From: Deltaproteobacteria bacterium
GTDB lineage: Bacteria > Desulfobacterota > Syntrophorhabdia > Syntrophorhabdales > Syntrophorhabdaceae
Direction of reading: 5' to 3'
NCBI GenBank assembly: GCA_003506795.1
Contig: DNYO01000287.1
Location: 6,962-18,142, forward strand
DNA: 11,181 nucleotides
Below, in pieces: positions 6,803 through 11,181 of the stretch (positions within the stretch are counted from its first letter, which is position 1; every line of letters starts with the position of its first letter). Both the position numbers and the translations under genes were made by a program. Under the pieces are notes generated by a model. That model did not search any database. It was given only the letters and a program-made list of their open reading frames with translations, and had not been told where the DNA came from.

Positions 6803-7309
6803 ATGAAGATAAAATCATTGTCGCTTATTTTACTAGTTGCCCTTATCGGCATTTCATTAGGTGGTTGTGGATGTTTCTGGCAGCATATGAAAGGTGAGAC
6901 CCCGCCTCCGGCCGCACAGCCCGCAAAGGTTGCACCGCCGGAACAGAAAGTTGAAGTCCCCGTGGCGATTGCTCCGCTTAAGGACATCAACTTTGATTTT
7001 GACAAGTACGCCATCAGAGATGCAGATGCAGCGGTCCTGAAAGAAAACATGAAATGGTTTCAGGCCAAGGCGAATGCCGGCAAGAAAGTCAGAGTCGAAG
7101 GTCATTGCGACGAAAGAGGCACGGTCGAGTACAACCTTGTCCTCGGGCAGAAAAGAGCTGACTCTGCAAAGAATTTCCTCGTAAATCTCGGCGCAGACGG
7201 AAGGCTTCTTGAAACAGTAAGCTATGGCAAAGAAAAACCGGTTGATCCGGGTCACAACGAAGCAGCCTGGGCAAAGAACAGAAGAGCCCATTTTCTGGCA
7301 CTCCAGTAA
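6803..7309 (+). CDS. pal: Peptidoglycan-associated lipoprotein Pal (OmpA-like domain)
   Basis: A 168-residue outer-membrane lipoprotein that ties the outer membrane to peptidoglycan and works with the Tol system in cell division. It has a signal peptide with lipobox L19-G-G-C22, a Pro/Ala-rich linker (about 33-57), and an OmpA C-terminal domain (about 60-168). The latter shows N-F-D-F-D-K-Y-A-I, G100-H-C-D-E-R-G-T-V-E-Y-N (the form typical of Pal), L-G-Q-K-R-A-D-S-A and the terminal N159-R-R-A. Length is normal. An AAGGGGTGG ribosome-binding site precedes the ATG. The usual tolB and tolQRA neighbours are absent; instead it follows a small Lys/Pro-rich lipoprotein. In this group several Pal-like paralogues may exist, so assignment as the Tol-partner Pal is likely but not certain. 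Confidence 0.92.
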   Translation: MKIKSLSLILLVALIGISLGGCGCFWQHMKGETPPPAAQPAKVAPPEQKVEVPVAIAPLKDINFDFDKYAIRDADAAVLKENMKWFQAKANAGKKVRVEGHCDERGTVEYNLVLGQKRADSAKNFLVNLGADGRLLETVSYGKEKPVDPGHNEAAWAKNRRAHFLALQ

Positions 7310-7331
7310 ACAAGGATACGAAAAGCGAGGA

Positions 7332-7367
7332 GGGGGGTACTATGTCTAATACCCTCCCTTTTCTTTT
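7332..7367 (+). terminator. Terminator-like hairpin overlapping the kamA-family ribosome-binding site and start codon
   Basis: GGGGGGTA (7332-7339) can pair with TACCCTCC (7350-7357), one pair being G-U, leaving a 10-nt loop that holds the ATG at 7342. The T-rich run TTTTCTTTT (7359-7367) follows. The AGGAGG Shine-Dalgarno (7328-7333) is partly inside the stem. It resembles an intrinsic terminator for pal placed across the translation start of the next gene. Confidence 0.5.
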
Positions 7368-8427
7368 CGCCCTTAGCCAAATAGACGCACATTTATCGCT
7401 CCCCCCGGGGATTTTGAAATCCCTTAAAAGAGTTGTTTCTCATCACACCTTTAAGATACCCCGCCATTATCTGAATCTTATTGATTTCGCCAACCCGCTT
7501 TGTCCTATCAGGGGGCAGGCCGTTCCGTCCGTCATGGAAGAAAATGGAACGGGTACGGAGGATCCCCTTGGTGAGAAAGATATTTCCATTACCCCTGTCT
7601 TGCTGAAAAGGCACCCGGATCGCTGCGTTTTTCTCGTAAGTTCGGAATGCGCCATGTATTGCCGGTTCTGCAATCGCAGGCGATTCGCTGGCAAGGCAGT
7701 GGATCCCGAGCCATATCTTGAGGAATCCTTCAGGCATATTGAAGAGGATCTTCATATCCGTGAAGTGATCCTCTCAGGCGGGGACCCTTTCATGCTGGAC
7801 GCGGGTAAGCTGCAGTCAATCCTCATCAGACTGCGATCAATGAAGAAAAGCCTGATCATCAGGCTGAGTACCCGCGTTCCTGTGGTTTACCCCGAGGGCT
7901 TGTCTCAGGGTCACATACAGGCAATCGGGGAGGCCGCTCCTGTCTGGATTATCATACATATCAATCACCCCCGGGAGATCACGGACGAATTCCTCAAAGC
8001 TGTCAGTGATATCCGACGGGCAGGGGGTATCCCTGTGAGCCAGACGGTTCTTCTGAGAAATATCAACGATTGTCCTCATGTCCTGCTTGCGTTGTTCGAA
8101 TCCCTCGTGGAAGCCGGCATAAAACCCTATTATCTTTTTCAGCTCGACGATGTGCAGGGCGCATCTCATTTCAAGGTGAAATTGGACCGAGGCCGTGAGA
8201 TTATGGCCTATCTCAGGTCAAACGCCTCGGGCCTGGCCGTCCCGCGGTACGCTCTTGACATACCCGGAGGCCTTGGCAAGATCCCCGTTGACGCAGAACA
8301 CCTGGAACGTCTCGAGGGCACAACCATGGTAAGGCTCATCAGCCCCTCGGGCCAGATCGGTTACTACGACGACAACGGCCAAGAGAGCGCTTGCATGAAA
8401 TGCGGGATGTGTAATGAAGAGAGGTAA
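7342..8427 (+). CDS. KamA-family radical SAM protein (lysine 2,3-aminomutase-like)
   Basis: A 361-residue cytoplasmic enzyme with a [4Fe-4S]/S-adenosylmethionine radical core and PLP dependence. The cluster motif is C103-x3-C107-x2-C110 in S-S-E-C-A-M-Y-C-R-F-C-N-R-R-R-F-A-G, very close to lysine 2,3-aminomutase. S-G-G-D-P (145-149) binds SAM. D306-I-P-G-G-L-G-K313 corresponds to the segment supplying an aspartate to the substrate amine and the PLP lysine. The C-terminus carries C351-x2-C354-x2-C357, recalling the zinc-site cysteines of clostridial lysine 2,3-aminomutase, but the partner cysteine in the usual Y-Q-C-D is Leu here (F-Q-L268-D). It is shorter than LAM (about 416) and near EpmB size (about 340). 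No efp or epmA is adjacent, so a beta-lysine or EF-P role is undecided. The last codons and stop lie in repeat copy C. Confidence 0.85.
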   Translation: MSNTLPFLFALSQIDAHLSLPPGILKSLKRVVSHHTFKIPRHYLNLIDFANPLCPIRGQAVPSVMEENGTGTEDPLGEKDISITPVLLKRHPDRCVFLVSSECAMYCRFCNRRRFAGKAVDPEPYLEESFRHIEEDLHIREVILSGGDPFMLDAGKLQSILIRLRSMKKSLIIRLSTRVPVVYPEGLSQGHIQAIGEAAPVWIIIHINHPREITDEFLKAVSDIRRAGGIPVSQTVLLRNINDCPHVLLALFESLVEAGIKPYYLFQLDDVQGASHFKVKLDRGREIMAYLRSNASGLAVPRYALDIPGGLGKIPVDAEHLERLEGTTMVRLISPSGQIGYYDDNGQESACMKCGMCNEER

Positions 8428-8545
8428 TAGGTTCGGGGTAATGGGTGATGGGAAAGAAGGGTCCGACGGTTCACGGGGCATAGCCTGCGCAGGCGAAAGT
8501 TATGCCTTCCCATAACCCATAACCTATTACCCATTACCTGTCTTC
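8416..8545. repeat. Second inverted pair of 41-nt heptamer modules with a palindromic spacer
   Basis: Copy C (8416-8456, +; hexamer GAAGAG) and copy D (8505-8545, -; hexamer GAAGAC) each have five heptamers. Positions 8416-8454 and the reverse complement of 8507-8545 align without gaps, 31 of 39 identical. The 48-nt spacer contains GGCATA (8477-8482) facing TATGCC (8501-8506), and a perfect palindrome GCCTGCGCAGGC (8483-8494). Copy C contains the stop of the KamA-family gene and copy D the stop and last codons of pgsA. Confidence 0.85.
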
Positions 8546-9081
8546 TTCGGCATAAATATCGCTTTGATGTAGTTTATTGCGGAATACATGCTGAACAACA
8601 GCGCTGCATATATCACGTACAATCCAATCTGTTGAGCCAGGGGATGTTTGAAGAGCACGCAGGATATTCCAACTATCTGCAGGGTGGTCTTGAGCTTGCC
8701 TGAGAAGGAGGGGTAGATCGTGATGCCTTCAAGGGCGTAGAAAGACCTAAGGCCGTTGATAATGAACTCCCGGCACACGAGCAAGATCGTGACCCACAAA
8801 GGAACGAGGCCATGATAGGTGAGAGTTATCAGCACTGAGGAAACGAGCAGTTTATCGGCAATGGGGTCGAGGTATAGCCCGAGTTTTGAGGTCAATTTAA
8901 ATCTTCGCGCCACAAAGCCATCAAGTCCGTCGGTTATTCCGGCCATGATGAACAGGAAGAATGCCGCGTAAAAGAACCCTTTTTCAATGAAGATTATGAT
9001 CAGGGGAATAAAGAGTATCCTGAGAATACACAACCGGTTAGGAAGTGTCCAGAGAGGCAACTGTTCGTCTTTGGCCTTCAT
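8527..9081 (-). CDS. pgsA: CDP-diacylglycerol--glycerol-3-phosphate 3-phosphatidyltransferase
   Basis: A 184-residue inner-membrane enzyme that makes phosphatidylglycerol phosphate from CDP-diacylglycerol and glycerol-3-phosphate, the committed step to phosphatidylglycerol. The complete CDP-alcohol phosphotransferase motif D-x2-D-G-x2-A-R-x8-G-x3-D-x3-D is present near residues 51-78 (T-D-G-L-D-G-F-V-A-R...G-L-Y-L-D-P-I-A-D). N-terminal L-P-N-R-L-C-I-L-R-I is typical of PgsA, and several transmembrane helices follow. The ATG at 9081 overlaps the stop of the lytic transglycosylase gene as TGATG, indicating translational coupling; a TTG three bases upstream is an alternative. The C-terminus P-K-K-T-G-N-G and stop are read from repeat copy D. 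PgsA is favoured over other CDP-alcohol transferases by length and N-terminus. Confidence 0.93.
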   Translation of the reverse strand: MKAKDEQLPLWTLPNRLCILRILFIPLIIIFIEKGFFYAAFFLFIMAGITDGLDGFVARRFKLTSKLGLYLDPIADKLLVSSVLITLTYHGLVPLWVTILLVCREFIINGLRSFYALEGITIYPSFSGKLKTTLQIVGISCVLFKHPLAQQIGLYVIYAALLFSMYSAINYIKAIFMPKKTGNG

Positions 9082-9656
9082 CAATTCTTCTTGAACGAAT
9101 TATAATAGGATTTGACCCGCTGGACGTAGGTGCGCGTCTCATCGTAGGGCGGGATGTTCATATTGTTTTCTTTGACTCGCGCCGGCCCTGCATTATATGC
9201 CGCCAGCATAAGGTCAAGATTGCCCCCGAATGTATCGCCCAGGTATTTTAGATATTTCGTTCCGCCGCGTATGTTGTCCTCAGGATCGAAAGGGTTCTCC
9301 ACTTTCATCAATCGTGCCGTATCCGGCATGAGCTGCATCAGGCCTTGAGCCCCTTTATGGGACATGGCGTTGGGATTGAAATTCGATTCAGCTTTCATGA
9401 CTGCCTTGATGAGTGACGGATCTATCCCATGCGTTTGCGCATGGCGCTCGATAATTCCATCATAAGCGGTGTTATTAAAAACCCGTGCAACAACGTACTT
9501 TATACGCTCGGAGATCACGACGCGAAATTTCTTGCCGACAGGAAGAATGTTCGTGAAGTGAGATATGCCGGTATCGTCCACGTACGTATAAATCGCGGGG
9601 TGTGCCCCGAGAGGCAACAGGCACAGCACCAATATCAGCGCACCCTTGAGAGTCAT
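9081..9656 (-). CDS. Lytic transglycosylase (SLT family) with N-terminal DUF4124-like segment
   Basis: A 191-residue exported murein hydrolase that cleaves the MurNAc-GlcNAc bond, forming 1,6-anhydro ends. A signal peptide (about 1-20) precedes a short DUF4124-type segment, Y-T-Y-V-D-D-T-G-I-S-H-F-T-N (23-36). The SLT domain spans about 65-185. The catalytic Glu is E90 in M-K-A-E-S-N-F-N-P, followed by S-x-K-G-A-Q-G-L-M-Q-L-M-P-D-T-A (99-114) and the A-Y-N-A-G-P motif (153-158). No LysM or other wall-binding repeat is present, and there is no lipobox. It is the first gene of a two-gene unit with pgsA and is divergent from the RsmI-like gene across 56 nt. An AGAG element before the ATG is a weak ribosome-binding site. 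Confidence 0.92.
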   Translation of the reverse strand: MTLKGALILVLCLLPLGAHPAIYTYVDDTGISHFTNILPVGKKFRVVISERIKYVVARVFNNTAYDGIIERHAQTHGIDPSLIKAVMKAESNFNPNAMSHKGAQGLMQLMPDTARLMKVENPFDPEDNIRGGTKYLKYLGDTFGGNLDLMLAAYNAGPARVKENNMNIPPYDETRTYVQRVKSYYNSFKKN

Positions 9657-9684
9657 AGTTCTATTCTCTTAACTTTTTTTATCC

Positions 9685-9713
9685 TTGTCAAGACTTTTGG
9701 AGTGTAATATGCT
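9685..9713 (+). promoter_or_regulatory. Candidate sigma70 promoter for the RsmI-like gene
   Basis: TTGTCA (9685-9690, 5 of 6), a 17-nt spacer and TATGCT (9708-9713, 4 of 6). If used, transcription would start at about 9720, right at the ATG at 9722, giving a nearly leaderless message. That would exclude the upstream TTG start at 9713, which is the one served by GGAG (9699-9702). Confidence 0.4.
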
Positions 9714-10411
9714 TGATAGTCATGGATTTGCAAGGCATTCTCTATGTAGTGGCGACGCCCATCGGTAACATGGGAGATATCACCTTACGGGCTATCGATA
9801 TCCTGAAGGAAGTTGATATCGTGGTGGCCGAGAGCACCCCCCGGGCATTGAAACTTTTTAATCAGCATGGGATCAAAAAGACGATCGTAAGTATAAGCAG
9901 CTACAGCGAGGAAAAGAGATCGGCCTCAATAATCCGGGGCCTCAAGGGGGGCAAGAACGTCGCCCTCATAACGAGCGCGGGCACCCCCTGCATTTCTGAC
10001 CCGGGCGGCATCCTGGTCAGCAAATGCGTCGAGGAAGGCATTGAGGTATGCGCCGTACCGGGCGCTTCCGCCGTGGCAGGCCTTGTATCGGTTTCAGGAC
10101 TTTTTGCAGACCGTTTTATATTCTACGGTTTTCTCCCGCTCAAAAAGGGAAAACGAAAAAGGGCGCTGGAAGAGCTTTCCTCTTTTCCATACCCCATTGT
10201 CTTTTATGAGTCTCCAAGAAGGATCGATGAGACACTCGGGTATGTGCTCGCCATACTGGGTGATCGCAGGATAGTTGTCGTCAGAGAGATGACCAAAATG
10301 TACGAAACGACCTACCGGGGAACCGTAAGCGATGTCATTGAACAAATCGCATCCGAGGAAAAAAGGGGCGAGTACGCCTTTATAGTGGCCGGATGTGGCC
10401 CAAAACTATAA
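9713..10411 (+). CDS. RsmI-like tetrapyrrole-methylase-fold methyltransferase, divergent and short
   Basis: It resembles RsmI, which 2'-O-methylates C1402 of 16S rRNA using SAM. Shared features, numbered from the ATG at 9722, are L-Y-V-V-A-T-P-I-G-N-M-G-D-I-T (7-21), G-T-P-C-I-S-D-P-G (87-95), V-P-G-A-S-A (112-117), F-Y-E-S-P-R-R (161-167) and R-E-M-T-K-M-Y-E (188-195). Departures are notable: the A-E-D-T-R motif reads A-E-S-T-P (36-40), the D of D-A-G-T-P is Ser (85), and the H-x-H/N-E segment reads S-S-Y-S-E-E. At 229-232 residues it also lacks the C-terminal 50 or so residues of E. coli-type RsmI, ending in G-C-G-P-K-L with the stop inside a heptamer array. Start choice is TTG 9713 with a Shine-Dalgarno or ATG 9722. 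It could be an RsmI paralogue or a degraded copy. Confidence 0.8.
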   Translation: MIVMDLQGILYVVATPIGNMGDITLRAIDILKEVDIVVAESTPRALKLFNQHGIKKTIVSISSYSEEKRSASIIRGLKGGKNVALITSAGTPCISDPGGILVSKCVEEGIEVCAVPGASAVAGLVSVSGLFADRFIFYGFLPLKKGKRKRALEELSSFPYPIVFYESPRRIDETLGYVLAILGDRRIVVVREMTKMYETTYRGTVSDVIEQIASEEKRGEYAFIVAGCGPKL

Positions 10412-10427
10412 CCTATCACCCATAACC
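10407..10427 (-). repeat. Partial heptamer array (three units) at the end of the RsmI-like gene
   Basis: Three heptamers TATAACC, TATCACC and CATAACC on the plus strand, equal to AGGTTAT-type units on the minus strand. No GAAGAC hexamer is attached. The stop codon of the RsmI-like gene (10409-10411) is inside the first unit. Orientation matches the full copy at 10816-10856 on the other side of the 381-bp element. Confidence 0.75.
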
Positions 10428-10470
10428 CACATCTGTCCAAAATAATATAAAGGTCAACCTTTCTCCAGAG

Positions 10471-10534
10471 CCTCCGTCATTCCGGCCCCTTCTTCCTCCG
10501 TCATTCCGGCCCCTTCTTCCTCCGTCATTCCGGC
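10471..10534 (+). repeat. 24-bp tandem repeat, 2.7 copies
   Basis: Units start at 10471, 10495 and 10519, each beginning CCTCCGTCATTCCGGC. The first two complete units are identical and end CCCTTCTT. The third runs directly into the 32-bp inverted-repeat arm. A further degenerate inverse copy of the core, GGAATGACG, occurs at about 10701-10709. Confidence 0.85.
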
Positions 10535-10688
10535 GAAGGCCGGAAACCAGGAGAGACTACGGATAAGGAGTCACCACACGTAGAGACATCCAACTATCCT
10601 CTTTAAACACCGTATGGTGGTTTATATGCGTATCCTTCCCGTTGTATGAGAGGTCTTCCTGGTTTCCGGCCTTCGCCGGAATGACGGA
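10521..10688. repeat. Perfect 32-bp inverted repeat containing a short palindrome in each arm
   Basis: The arms at 10521-10552 and 10657-10688 are exact reverse complements. Each arm contains the self-complementary core TTCCGGCGAAGGCCGGAA, in which TTCCGGC and GCCGGAA can pair. The GTCATTCCGGCGAA-type sequence resembles a dispersed palindromic repeat class known from many bacterial genomes; the Neisseria dRS3 element has a comparable ATTCCC-N8-GGGAAT layout. Kinship to those is by resemblance only. Confidence 0.85.
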
Positions 10689-10815
10689 TAGAGAAAAGCT
10701 GGAATGACGAACTGATCGAGATGAGGCAACCTGGTTTTGAAATGCGGGATTTACCTGTCCTGAATCATTGCGTTATAAAGAGAGCGGTCCGGGAAATGAA
10801 TTATTTTGGACAGCA

Positions 10816-10856
10816 GTGACCCATAACCTATAACCTATAACCCATAACCCGTCCTC
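10816..10856 (-). repeat. Fifth full copy of the 41-nt heptamer module
   Basis: On the minus strand it reads GAGGAC and then GGGTTAT twice, AGGTTAT twice and GGGTCAC. It begins one base after the stop codon of the polyprenyl synthase gene and ends three bases from the 381-bp element. Confidence 0.8.
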
Positions 10857-10857
10857 A

Positions 10858-11181
10858 TCACATTTCCCTTTTGAGCATGTAATCCGCCAGCTCCAGGAGC
10901 GCGGTCTTGTACCGCGAGGAAGGAAAGTTATCGAGGTATTTCTTTGCCTTATCGAGGTGATCTTCGGTTGCCGCCAGTGTGTAGGCGATTCCACCGGTCT
11001 TTTCAATGATGCTTCGCACGCGCTCGAAGTCGCGTTTGGTTATCCTCTGTTTGGTGACGACCTTTTCAATGTAAGCCTTATATTTGTCCCCGGTGTTCTC
11101 TAAAACGTAAATGAGGGGGAGGGTGACCTTGCCCTCCTTCAGGTCGGTTCCCACACGTTTGCCAAGAACATCATTGTAGGA
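10858..11181 (-). CDS. Polyprenyl diphosphate synthase, C-terminal part (runs off right edge)
   Basis: The last 107 residues of a trans-polyprenyl synthase of the IspB/HepT type, which extends farnesyl diphosphate with isopentenyl diphosphate to make the quinone side chain. The visible part opens at the window edge with L-G-K-R-V-G-T-D-L-K-E-G-K-V-T-L-P-L-I-Y, the highly conserved stretch just after the second Asp-rich motif (itself outside the window). A helical tail follows, ending A-D-Y-M-L-K-R-E-M. The frame is open to base 11181, so an apparent GTG start at 11154 is internal. Product chain length cannot be judged from this end. It converges on the RsmI-like gene across the repeat-filled gap. 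Confidence 0.9.
   Translation of the reverse strand, partial: SYNDVLGKRVGTDLKEGKVTLPLIYVLENTGDKYKAYIEKVVTKQRITKRDFERVRSIIEKTGGIAYTLAATEDHLDKAKKYLDNFPSSRYKTALLELADYMLKREM

Larger units (their letters stand above)
10433..10813. mobile_element. Non-coding nested inverted-repeat element (MITE-like), 381 bp
   Basis: The ends are perfect 14-bp inverted repeats, CTGTCCAAAATAAT (10433-10446) and ATTATTTTGGACAG (10800-10813). Inside are a perfect 32-bp inverted repeat (10521-10552 with 10657-10688) and a central imperfect palindrome (10604-10624). The three centres lie within 20 bp of one another. No open reading frame in it looks like a protein. It lies between two heptamer arrays. No target-site duplication is visible, so movement by a transposase is inferred only from architecture. 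This element fills most of the 446-nt gap between the two convergent genes. Confidence 0.6.

Noticed and set aside
10471..10534. Possible CRISPR array
   Set aside because: The 24-bp units are contiguous with no unique spacers between them.
10433..10813. Target-site duplication flanking the 381-bp element
   Set aside because: Bases next to the two ends differ (CAT before, CAG after), so no duplication can be claimed.
10858..11154. Stand-alone 98-residue protein starting at GTG 11154
   Set aside because: The frame stays open to the window edge and the extra residues (L-G-K-R) belong to the conserved polyprenyl synthase motif, so it is an internal codon of a truncated gene.

Overview
The window looks like chromosomal core and near-core sequence from a Gram-negative anaerobe with about 50% GC, most plausibly a Desulfobacterota (former Deltaproteobacteria) lineage related to the syntrophs. 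Supporting signs are an outer-membrane lipoprotein Pal, a polyprenyl diphosphate synthase, a radical-SAM KamA-family enzyme, a NifU/IscU-type Fe-S scaffold, and a histidyl-tRNA synthetase with a cysteine-rich insert. The taxonomic placement is inference from gene content, not a database match.

Layout. 1-1142 (-): most of a DHA2-type MFS exporter, running off the left edge, divergent from 1263-2525 (+), a three-TPR protein fused to a YkgJ-like cysteine-cluster domain. 2628-3008 (-): Fe-S scaffold, divergent from hisS (3215-4513, +). 4522-5363 (-): two overlapping half-length Gate-domain membrane proteins. 5523-6446 (+): PfkB/1-phosphofructokinase-family sugar kinase. 6520-7309 (+): a small Lys/Pro/Ala/Glu-rich lipoprotein, a terminator, then pal. 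7342-8427 (+): KamA-family radical SAM protein whose ribosome-binding site and start codon lie inside a terminator-like hairpin. 8527-9656 (-): lytic transglycosylase followed by pgsA, overlapping as TGATG. 9713/9722-10411 (+): divergent, short RsmI-like methyltransferase. 10858-11181 (-): C-terminal part of a polyprenyl diphosphate synthase. Several genes serve the cell envelope (pal, lytic transglycosylase, pgsA, polyprenyl synthase), but they are spread over separate short transcription units.

The most unusual feature is not a gene. Three of the four convergent gene junctions carry copies of a 41-nt module: a GAAGAC-like hexamer followed by five heptamers of the general form RGGTNAT. I count five full copies (4458-4498 +, 4503-4543 -, 8416-8456 +, 8505-8545 -, 10816-10856 -) plus a partial one (10407-10427). 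Two junctions carry an inverted pair that can fold into a long hairpin. The modules overlap the final codons and stop codons of four unrelated genes, in all three reading frames, so the DNA rather than a peptide is what is shared. At the third junction the heptamers flank a 381-bp non-coding element with 14-bp terminal inverted repeats, a perfect 32-bp inner inverted repeat, a 24-bp tandem repeat and a central palindrome. This looks like a MITE-like or nested repeat element. No tRNA, rRNA, CRISPR array or transposase gene was recognised.
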